From NCBI GenBank assembly GCA_003990745.1, contig RBNI01004485.1, positions 1 through 13,975 on the forward strand: a DNA stretch of 13,975 nucleotides. Direction: 5' to 3'. The notes below the pieces were generated by a model. It searched no databases. It was not told where the DNA came from and saw only the letters and a program-made list of their open reading frames with translations. The first letter of the stretch is position 1, and each line of letters begins with the position of its first letter. A program made the position numbers and the translations under genes. Of the stretch, positions 1-6,729 are shown piece by piece. This DNA is from Jimgerdemannia flammicorona. Taxonomy: Eukaryota; Mucoromycota; Endogonomycetes; Endogonales; Endogonaceae.

Positions 1-282
1 CCTGAGGACCCCAACCCCCCCACCACCCAGTCAACAGATCCCCCAATAGCTCTTCCCATCTTAATACCTTCTCCCCCAGCCCCAGCCGCTGACCCTCCTC
101 AAATACAAAGAGCCAATGACCTGCTAGTCCTACCCATATTGCTAGTACCCACCCTACAGTGAGCCAACTATTACCCACCCCACCCACAAGCCGAGATCTC
201 AAGTCCTCCCATCTACCCCCCTCTCCCACCAATCTATGCTCTAAACCCAGCCGATTCCCTATCTCAGCCCAAGTTAGATTAG
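1..282 (+). pseudogene. C-terminal fragment of a proline-rich protein just upstream of the element C LTR
   Basis: Frame 1 is open from the window edge to a TAG at 280-282, broken once by TGA at 160-162. The product is very rich in Pro, Leu and Ile, and its coding strand is C-rich and G-poor. It ends 3 bp before the LTR. By position it matches the accessory gene at 5371-6475, which also ends shortly before an LTR of the same family. Both tails contain a Leu/Pro run ending in Leu-Gln, followed by a stop that could be a mutated Trp codon (TGA here, TAG in the other copy), then a Tyr/Pro-rich part. That similarity is weak and is an inference. No known domain is recognised. It could instead be the C-terminus of the integrase polyprotein, although no integrase motif is visible here. 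Confidence 0.5.
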
Positions 283-285
283 CCT

Positions 286-380
286 TGTACGACGTGACTG
301 TGAACTGACTCAGCAGTCAGACAATCTCTTGATATGTCAGATCACACTTGTACTACGTGACTGCATTCCGACTCAGCAAA
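286..380 (+). promoter_or_regulatory. Tandem bZIP-type modules in LTR U3 (element C)
   Basis: Two copies of a composite module lie 63 bp apart. Each has GTAC, then ACGTGACT, then about 7 bases, then TGACTCA (306-312) or its variant CGACTCA (369-375). TGACTCA is the classic Gcn4/AP-1 family site and ACGTGAC resembles a bZIP half-site. They lie about 60-125 bp upstream of the TATA box, where retrotransposon enhancers are expected. Factor binding is an inference. Confidence 0.55.
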
Positions 381-431
381 GCACTTAGTGCTACACCTAT
401 ATTTAGCATAGTCCAGATAGCCTCTCACTAG

Positions 432-439
432 TATAAATA
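432..439 (+). promoter_or_regulatory. TATA box of the element C LTR
   Basis: TATAAATA lies about 145 bp inside the LTR, with a C-rich stretch just after it. The same box is conserved at the equivalent place in the inverted LTR copy (5174-5181). It would start LTR transcription a few tens of bases downstream, with AATAAA at 557-562 as a possible polyadenylation signal in R. Confidence 0.65.
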
Positions 440-921
440 CCCCCTCCCCCAGACCTCAGAATCTCAGACCTGAACAATCCGAACACAACTCCTGAGCACT
501 TCCCCACAATACTCCTTCACACAACTACTCCTAGTATAGCAATATCATGAATAGCAAATAAACCTATTTAATAACCCACAAAACACTCTTAAGTAAAATC
601 TGTTCCCCGTTAGGTCCTACTCCTAACCCCATCACGAAATTTCCTAATTGGGTATTGTCTGCAGCAATACGCCAATTCAACTAAGCTGGTCTTAGTTTCT
701 TGAACTTCCTGAAATACGGAAAATCCTGAATATCCAGAACTAGTCTGAAAAAGGACTTTGGTTGAGACGTCAACCCGATCTTGAAATCAATAAGCGTAGA
801 GGACGTACTCCATATGAAATTGATCTTGACCATAAGAAAACAGTCTTCCAGAATATCTAGAACTTCCAGAAAACCCTTCCAGAACTATGTAATGGTTACC
901 CTAAAAAGCAACCCTCTTACA

Positions 922-1690
922 GGATAGTATTCATCAGTGTCTGGAAGGTTGCAGGAGCATTAGTTAAGCCAAAGGGCATAACCAGGAATTTGAAATGTCC
1001 ATAGCGAGTTCGGAAGGCTGTCTTATAGATGTCTTTTTCTTTCATAGCAATTTGTCAGTAACCATTTCATAGGTCAAAAGAGCTCATGAATTGCGGGTTG
1101 GTAAGTCTATCGAATATTTCATCGATTCTGGGTAGTGGGCAACAGTTCTTGATGGTCTGTTCATTGAGGTTGCAGTAATCAATACATATTCACAGGTCTC
1201 CTCCTTTCTTGACAACAAAGAGGACTGGTGCACTATAGGGTGATACACTAGGTCTGATGAATTCTTGTTCTAGGAGTTTATCAATTTCTTTTTTGAGTGC
1301 ATCAATTTCTCTAGGAGACATATGGTAGATTGACTTGAAGACTGGCTTGGCATCTGGAATGGTCTTGATGGCATGGTCTACTACTTGTTTTGGTGGTAGG
1401 CCTTTCGGAAGTTTCTTCAGAAATATGTCTTGGAATTTCTGGAGTAGTGGTCTGACATGGCTGTCAACTTTGGAAAAGTCTTCTTCAGTGTTCTCAGGTT
1501 CTTCTTTGGATGGGCAAATGGAGATAGTGAAGAGAGGGCATTTCTTGGCTAATTTCTTGAGTTGTAGCTTATTGATATGAGTGATCTTTGGTCCAGGTTC
1601 ACTGGAGTTGAGTGGGTCTTTTTCATCTTGCAGTTTGAAGTTGTGGTATCCTTTCTTGATAGTCAGGGAATGGTTTACCCAATCGATCAT
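922..1690 (-). pseudogene. Reverse transcriptase of element A, interrupted by element C
   Basis: This is the polymerase domain that would copy element RNA into cDNA in the cytoplasmic particle. The frame from 1690 holds the linker typical between protease and RT, then YHMSPREID, LLEQEFIRPSVSPYSAPVLF and KKGGDL, with a TGA at 1190-1192. It continues with [33 protein letters not shown] and [15 protein letters not shown], and ends at 922. Further TGA codons fall at about 1040-1065, probably old Arg and Trp codons. The catalytic YxDD block would come next but is lost at the junction with the LTR of C. It differs clearly from the RT of element B, so it is a separate family. Confidence 0.85.
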
Positions 1691-1699
1691 GAGGTTTTC

Positions 1700-1942
1700 T
1701 TATTTCAACCATGGGGTTTTAAGAATGATCTCATTGTCAGGAAGTGGTACAATTTGGAGGGTAACATGTACTCGGTAGTCACCAATTCGGAAGGGTAGAT
1801 TGTGGACTTCCTTGCTAATAATATGTGAGGTTCCATCAGCTGTGGCAACTGCTTGAGTTTGTTGTACCGGAGAGGTAAAGACCTTGAGTCTATTGGCTGT
1901 TTCTTCATTGATGAAGTTGTCTGAGGCACCACTGTCTATCAT
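1700..1942 (-). pseudogene. Retroviral-type aspartic protease of element A
   Basis: The protease would cleave the Gag-Pol polyprotein. The active-site block KIMIDSGASDNFI carries an intact Asp-Ser-Gly triad, and the C-terminal part ends IILKTPWLK, which matches the usual end of this domain in Ty3/gypsy elements. A TGA lies just upstream (about 1957) and a TAA just downstream (about 1697), so the domain is intact but isolated within a broken polyprotein. It is in the same frame as the RT segment that follows. Confidence 0.82.
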
Positions 1943-2202
1943 AATTTTGACAGGTGCTCAGTTGACAAAAGCTTTAAGTGTAAGTAGTTTGTCTGATCCA
2001 ATGGTGGTGATTTCAGTTGTAGGAGCTTTCCTTCTGTTTGTTCTTCTTTGAGCCAGTTCATTGACACAAGAGAAGCAATTATCAATCATTCAGGAAGAGT
2101 ACATTCCAATGCCATGGGGACATCGGCTACTTAGTATATATTTGTCTTCAATTTTCTTGTAGAATTGTTCTTCTTTACTCATAGTAGGTTGGGCTGGAGC
2201 CT

Positions 2203-2632
2203 TGTTTGATGAGCCAAATCCTTTGGATCCTCAGATAGTGGGCAGTAGTTCAGAGACTTCCTTGACTGTCAGGGTTGACTCAATTTTTTTGAATAGGATC
2301 TGGGCGATGCAGAACCCAATAGGGATCTTGAAGAGTGTCCAACTGTGGTTTTGGATGAGGACAATAATTTCGCCTATATAATCTTCATCAATGACTCCTC
2401 CTTCTATAATTTTTTCAAGTGTCAGTGGTCCTGAAGGACTTGACGACTCCTCCTTCTACTGAGAGTCCTTTCAATACTAGACTGCTGTGACAGCATATTC
2501 TTCTAACATGTCCTTCAGGAATTTGGATGCTGATTCCTGTATAGACTTGCTTGACTTCTTGGTTGGAAACTATAGCTTCTTCAGCTGCATACAGGTTATA
2601 TCTAGCTGCTTTTTGACTTCCTTTGGTTGGGG
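2203..2632 (-). pseudogene. dUTPase domain of element A (degenerate)
   Basis: dUTPase hydrolyses dUTP to dUMP and pyrophosphate, keeping uracil out of new cDNA. Recognisable blocks in order are ARYNLYAAEE (motif 1 region), TGISIQIPEGHVRRI, a degraded motif 2 (CCHSSLV where Pro-Arg-Ser-Gly is usual), motif 3 GGVIDEDYIGEI with the catalytic Asp present, motif 4 CIAQILFKKIE, and the glycine-rich motif 5 GSKGFGSS. A 52-bp offset duplication between motifs 2 and 3 (see the repeat at 2393-2459) shifts the frame, and a stop lies before motif 5. It sits between the zinc knuckle and the protease, as in element B. Confidence 0.8.
2393..2459. repeat. Short direct repeat inside the element A dUTPase
   Basis: GACTCCTCCTTCTA occurs at 2393 and again at 2445, 52 bp apart. 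In the coding direction this repeats the codons for EGGV. Because 52 is not a multiple of three, the first copy lies in a different frame from motif 3, so the duplication disrupts the domain. Replication slippage or repair-associated duplication is the likely origin. Confidence 0.7.
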
Positions 2633-2739
2633 CCTTGGCAGTTTGTCTTAACTTGACAAAGTCTAGTGTTCTGGTGGTCAGGTTATTGAGGTGGTGCAGA
2701 GTAGTAACAGTTGCTCGTATTGCTGTTCGGGGTTTTCAG

Positions 2740-4150
2740 TTAGGGTAGGCACTGGCTATGTGTCCTGTCTTTCAGCAATAGAAGTATGCTCTGCTTCTTT
2801 GAAGTTCATTCCTTTCTCCTTCAGTGAGTTTCTTGAAGATACTTGGCTGGGTAGGTTCATGATTTCTGGGTGTCCATGAGGTGGATGTGGAGAGAGCTCG
2901 GGATGCTTCATGCTTGGGTTCTTCCTTCTTGGTCCAAGTTTTTTCCTTATTATTGAATTGTCTTCAGGGCAGAATTGGTCCAGCTGTTAGGATTCGCTTG
3001 ACCATAGTCTTGATTCTTGCTAGGTATCATTGTTGGTGATCGCAACCAACTGGGTAGTCTTGTTCTCGGATTTTCTAGTAAGCCATTTAGGCAGAGCATT
3101 GAATAAATGATCTGCTCTTGTACTATTTTGTGCTTCATTATTGGCAATATATCCTAGGCCAACAGTATTCAGGAGTGACTCAAGTTTCATATAGAAGGTT
3201 TCGAATTCTTCCTTGCCATGTATATTAAATTTAAGGTTGTGGAGTTTTACTCAAGATTCAGCGATCATTATTTCACTACGGTATTGAGCAATCATGAGTT
3301 GTTTGAGTCCAGGGGCTGCAGGATGGGCTCCATATCCTGGGGCATTGTTTGCTACATTCTGAGCAACTACTGCAGGTCAGGTGTCCCATATGAGGAGTTT
3401 TTCAGGAAGAGTTCACCACCATTCTTCAGCAGGTCCTTGGAGGAATGTAACAACTTGGCAGACATAGGCTGTAGTAGTAGCAAAGAGTTGTTCCAGAGTG
3501 TGGTCTTGATTATTTGTCAGAACATAGTCAGCAACTTGCTCATTGGTCCATTGATTGGCTTCGAAGTTGGTGTCAACTACACTAATGAAGCTTTAGACTT
3601 CTTGTGCAGTACCATTGAAGATAGGTAGGCTCAGATTTTTGATAGGTTGGGTCTGTTTGGCTAAGGCAGTAATGGTTGCTGCCATTATGACTATCTGGGC
3701 TATGAGGTCTAGAATCTGTTAGTTTGCCATGTTGTTTACTGGAGGTAGTTGGACTACTAGTAGTGGTGTTACTGGTACTACTTGAGGTATTAGTACAGAG
3801 TGTGAGGGTGTTCTTTGAGTCTGTGTGAGTTACTGGAGTAATAGCTATGGGTCTGGAGTAAGGGCTTGATAGATAGCTGTCTGTTGCTGTATAGGTGTAT
3901 TCTGTCCTGATGGAGGTATATCTCCTTTGGTAGTGTATCTGGGATCGAATTCACTGAGATACTCCTCCTCCTCTTCAGTTTGGTCCCCATGTAATTGGGT
4001 TTGCTTGGCATCAAAGTAGACAGAATCAGTTGTATATCTGATTTCAGATGGACTTAATTCAAAGTCAAGTTCTGATTCAGTATTGGTTTCAGATTCAAGT
4101 AGGGCTATAGCAGAGCCTACTTCTGGTTTAGGATCAGATAGTTGATAAGG
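2740..4150 (-). pseudogene. Gag of element A: capsid region and zinc knuckle
   Basis: Gag builds the virus-like particle and binds RNA. The frame from 4150 begins with an acidic segment (a TESELDFEL run, then a five-Glu run), followed by a Gln/Pro-rich part. The capsid-like domain contains LPIFNGTAQEV, FLQGPAEEWW and a later ALPKWL segment. The frame changes near 2950, and the nucleocapsid zinc knuckle follows at 2787-2746. The expected C-x2-C-x4-H-x4-C knuckle reads with Tyr in place of the first and last Cys, and with a stop after the second Cys. Cys to Tyr is a single G-to-A change (TGC to TAC). Several in-frame stops are present. Confidence 0.78.
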
Positions 4151-4653
4151 GTTTCTCTTGCTTCTTCTTTAAGAATATGACAGGCCTTGCTGTTCTGGAA
4201 TCGGTAGTATAATGTGGTCTTGGTTCTGGTATAGTGAAAGTCAGTAGAGTTGAGCCACTTGGCTATAGAGGTTTGGGCTTTGTGAGAAACTAAGGCTAGA
4301 AAGACTGCTGCTGGTTGTCCTAGGTTGCTTGGATTTGTAGAGCTGACAAAACTCTTATTGAGAAGAGTAAAGAAGGCTTCTATAAGACCTTCTTTATCTT
4401 GACTTGCTGGGTGTAGTGCAAGGAGTTTGGTAAATAGAGTTTCGCCTATTTGCTGGTTTAATTGGAATACTTCTTTCTTTGAATGAAGTTTGTCCCACTT
4501 GTTGCAGGTGTGGAGATCAAATTATCCTTGTATGTCAGGTTCAATTCTCTCCAGATTATTAGATGGTTCAGGATAAATTTCAGTTCAGAGGTTGGGCTTT
4601 ATACCAATTTGTAGGAATTCACAGAGGGGTTTTGTAGCTGAGTGAGGAAGCAT
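4117..4653 (-). pseudogene. N-terminal Gag extension of element A, unknown domain
   Basis: The first ATG after the primer-binding site is at 4653, 24 bp downstream of it. The frame beginning MLPHSATKPLCEF runs to a TAG at 4117, with two internal stops. It overlaps the next Gag frame (from 4150) and differs from it by a frameshift near 4150. The product has helical-looking, Leu- and Ala-rich stretches (for example LFTKLLALHPASQDKEGL and AAVFLALVSHKAQTSIAKWL). I do not recognise a domain. It is probably the N-terminal part of one long Gag. It lacks a counterpart in element B, whose Gag starts with a short acidic Gln-rich segment. Confidence 0.55.
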
Positions 4654-4677
4654 CTTGAAGCAGAATTGGATTGTAAA

Positions 4678-4689
4678 CCACTGCTACCA
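4678..4689 (-). other. Primer-binding site of element A
   Basis: On the minus strand TGGTAGCAGTGG starts 3 bases after the LTR end. TGGTAGCAG is complementary to a tRNA 3' end of the type CTGCTACCA, as in eukaryotic initiator Met tRNA. Element B has almost the same site, and the match between the two extends to TGGTAGYAGTGGTT. Confidence 0.75.
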
Positions 4690-4729
4690 AGTTGTAAGAG
4701 GGTTGCTTTTTAGGGTAACCATTATATAG

Positions 4730-4768
4730 TTCTGGAAGGGTTTTCTGGAAGTTCTGGATATTCTAGAA
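4730..4768 (-). repeat. TTCnnGAA array in the transcribed part of the A-family LTR
   Basis: TTCTGGAA at 4730 and 4743, TTCTGGAT at 4752 and TTCTAGAA at 4761 form a short tandem array. The inverted LTR copy has the matching set (846-884). TTCnnGAA is the core of a heat-shock element, but the array lies downstream of the TATA box, so it may instead act in the RNA or be a simple repeat. Confidence 0.5.
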
Positions 4769-5173
4769 GACTGTTTTCTTATGGTCAAGATCAATTTTGT
4801 ATGGAGTATGTCCTTTATGCTTATTGATTTCAAGATCAGGTTGATATCTCAACCAAGGTCCTTTTTTGGACTAGTTCTGGATATTCAGGATTTTCTGTAT
4901 TTCAGGAAGTTTAAGAAACTAAGACCAGCTTAGTTGAATTGGTATATCGCTGCAGACAATACCTAATTAGGAAATTTCGTGATGGGGTTAGGAGTGGGAC
5001 CTAATAGGGAGTGGATTTACTTAAGAGTGGTTTGTGGGTTATTAAATAGGTTTATTCACTATTTATGATATTGCTATACTAGGAGTAGTTGTATAAAGAG
5101 ATATTGTGAGGAAGTGCTCAGGAGTTGTGTTTGGATTGTTCAAGTCTGAGATTCTGAGGTCTGGGAGAGGGAG

Positions 5174-5181
5174 TATTTATA
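5174..5181 (-). promoter_or_regulatory. TATA box of the A-family LTR
   Basis: TATAAATA on the minus strand lies about 146 bp inside the LTR 5' end and is conserved with 432-439. It would drive the genomic RNA of element A toward decreasing coordinates. Confidence 0.65.
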
Positions 5182-5370
5182 CTAGTGAGGGGCTATCTGG
5201 ACTATGCTAAATATGGATGTAACACTAAGTGCCTTGCTGAGTCAGAATGCAGTCATGTAGTTCAAGTGTGATCTGATATGTTAAGAGATCATCTGACTGC
5301 TGAGTCAGTTCACAGTCATGTCGTACAAGGCTAATCTAACTATACTATGACTGTTAAACTATTTATAGGT

Positions 5371-6475
5371 TTAGATACTGTCTGGGTAGTCTTCAATGAT
5401 ATCACTATTGATTGCATCATCTCTGATGAAGTAGTTATCTAGGAAGAGTGGTTCGTGGATTACTTCTCCTTGTTCGCTGAGGTAGTAATACATTGGGACT
5501 TCATCACCATCCCACAGGATAGCATCATCTGTCTTGTATACTGGATAAGGTGTTGGTAGGTGAAGGAGGGGTGCATCACCTTCACTTTCATCAGATTTAC
5601 TATCTGTATACCTTCTATAGGTTATAGCACTATGAGTTGCAGGGTTGTAGTAAGCTGGTGGCTGTGGTTCATGTCACTCATACTCAGGTGGTGGAGTTGT
5701 TGGTTCGATCTTAAGAGTTGTCTGAAGGTACAGATTGTGTTCTCCAGTCTCTTCATTATAATTGAAGTAATCAGGGGTGAACGCAGGTTGGTATTCATGC
5801 TAGTGATCATTATCTCAATAAGTCTTGTATGCAGTTATGAACTATTGTAAGTTTATCGGCAAGGTTGGCAGTGTGATCAGGGTTGGTAGGGATCCTTGGC
5901 TGGAGGTTATGTCAGTGTCAGAGGGATCATTGTCTTCTGCTTTATCTTTGTCAAAGTGGATTATATTATAGATATCCTTCATAGTATAACTGACTTGAGG
6001 CATTTGTAAGATATGATCATTGGGGTGCAGGAAGGTTCTGTCTGTAGTTTCAATGTACTCAAGGTACTTGTGGTTGAGTTCTTGTATCATGTCATCGATT
6101 TGGCCATAGGACAGAGTAGTAATTATTTCGCCACTGGTAGTAACTCAAAGGTGGGGAATAAAGGTACTGTACTCATAAAAGAGTTCTCTGTATTTGTGGG
6201 TGATGAGCTTCTGGTGTTGAGACATCTGAGTAATGTCTGTATCATGGTGGTGTTCGACTATGTCTTCTAGGAGGCAGCTGATCTGGTAGTAGCTTGAGAT
6301 TTGTCCGATCTGGTGGGCCTCATTAAGCATGTTCAGGGTGTTCCATTGGGCTTCTATGAAGTAGAGAGGTGCTAGGCTATGGATACATATTCATGAGGGA
6401 CAGAGGGGGTGTGGCTCGGTTGACAATGGCATTCCAAATGTCAGCATGGATATGGTTGTAGATCTCGGTGGTCAT
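5371..6475 (-). pseudogene. Accessory gene of the A-family element, unknown function (about 368 codons)
   Basis: The start chosen is ATG at 6475 in the context AAACATGAC, after a CA-rich leader like many fungal 5' UTRs. It begins MTTEIYNHIHADIWNAIVN. A one-base frameshift lies near 6385-6395, and the frame then runs to a TAA at 5371-5373, 44 bp before the LTR. Five internal stops (3 TGA, 2 TAG) are all codons one transition from TGG. The first half looks helical (FIEAQWNTLNMLNEAHQI; MIQELNHKYLEYIE). The second half is acidic and rich in Pro and Tyr (LWDGDEVPMYYYLSEQGEV near the end). I see no signal peptide, membrane segment, protease, integrase or zinc motif, so it is neither env-like nor a pol domain. 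It may be a regulatory or particle-associated protein. Function is unknown. Confidence 0.6.
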
Positions 6476-6539
6476 GTTTGTGTATGTTCAAGAGTTGTAG
6501 TTGTTGTTTGTTTTGGTTCTCTGTTTCAATGCATCTTGG

Positions 6540-6660
6540 TGCCCAATATATATGCATTTGGTCCTGATTGGTAAGATTCCATTTATGTGAATCTTGTGTT
6601 CTGTGACTTTGTATTGACTCATCTTTGTGTACTGTGACTTCTGTTTGACTCAGCTTCATG
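6540..6660 (-). promoter_or_regulatory. Putative internal promoter of the accessory gene
   Basis: Two direct repeats of about 30 bp (6594-6623 and 6625-6654) each hold GTGACT, 7 bases and TGACTCA (sites at 6615-6621 and 6646-6652). Toward the gene there is a TATATATA-like run at about 6547-6555, then a CA-rich leader and the ATG at 6475. The repeat at 6625-6654 closely resembles the module in the family's LTR U3: GTACT, GTGACT, a 7-base spacer, then GACTCAGC. Relative to the gene it is flipped compared with the LTR. bZIP (Gcn4/AP-1-like) control is an inference. Confidence 0.45.
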
Positions 6661-6729
6661 ATCACACAGGTGATTTCCAGATTTGTTCAGAGAGTGACAT
6701 GTGATTTCTGTAGCTTGAAGATTGTGTAC

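Larger units (their letters stand above)
1..921 (+). mobile_element. 3' end of Ty3/gypsy LTR retrotransposon 'element C' (nested insertion)
   Basis: A proline-rich coding tail (1-282) is followed directly by a full-length LTR (286-921), and the LTR ends exactly where reverse-transcriptase sequence on the opposite strand begins (922). The LTR matches the LTR at 4693-5327 in inverted orientation. The simplest reading is that this copy inserted into the RT gene of element A in antisense. The remainder of C, and the other part of A's RT, should lie to the left of the window. C keeps many CpG dinucleotides that A has lost, so it looks like the younger insertion. The 5 bases after the LTR, GGATA (922-926), are the predicted target-site duplication, but the partner copy is outside the window. 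Confidence 0.82.
286..921 (+). repeat. LTR of element C (3' LTR, 636 bp)
   Basis: The LTR begins TGTACGAC and ends CTCTTACA, giving TGTA/TACA termini. It aligns end to end with the complement of 4693-5327. By hand alignment I count about 54 differences in about 636 positions, nearly all transitions. The bases just upstream (AGTTAGATTAGCCT) are shared with the other copy, as expected for the end of the internal region or polypurine-tract area of one family. Inside are tandem TGACTCA-type modules in U3, a TATA box at 432-439, AATAAA at 557-562, and a TTCnnGAA array near the 3' end (846-884). Confidence 0.9.
922..5327 (-). mobile_element. Ty3/gypsy retrotransposon 'element A', 5' part, truncated in RT
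   Basis: Read on the minus strand the order is 5' LTR (5327-4693), primer-binding site (4689-4678), Gag (from 4653), zinc knuckle (about 2787-2746), dUTPase (about 2632-2203), aspartic protease (1942-1700) and reverse transcriptase, which stops at 922 where element C begins. RNase H, integrase and the 3' LTR are not in this window. There are several frameshifts and many stop codons, so the copy is dead. The gag-protease-RT order does not by itself separate Ty3 from Ty1, because integrase is missing here; assignment to Ty3/gypsy rests on the RT sequence type and the aspartic protease sequence. Confidence 0.85.
4693..5327 (-). repeat. LTR of the A family (5' LTR of element A, shared with the tail to its right)
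   Basis: The LTR begins (minus strand) TGTACGACATG and ends CTCTTACA, 635 bp, and is the inverted counterpart of 286-921. The minus-strand TATA box is at 5181-5174 and AATAAA at 5056-5051. Two TGAGTCA sites, 63 bp apart, lie in U3 (5238-5244 and 5301-5307). To the left it is followed by a primer-binding site and gag, as a 5' LTR should be. To the right it is preceded by an A-family 3' tail, as a 3' LTR should be. It has lost at least ten CpG sites still present in the LTR of C. Confidence 0.9.

Noticed and set aside
3218..3628. 136-codon frame on the plus strand
   Set aside because: It is antisense to the capsid part of the element A Gag, which reads clearly on the minus strand.
922..5327. 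DNA transposon or foldback element, because of long inverted repeats
   Set aside because: The repeats are LTRs with TATA boxes, a primer-binding site and retroviral genes between them. The inversion is explained by a nested insertion.
5371..6475. Envelope-like gene in the position after integrase
   Set aside because: No signal peptide, membrane anchor or cysteine pattern is visible; the protein looks soluble and acidic.
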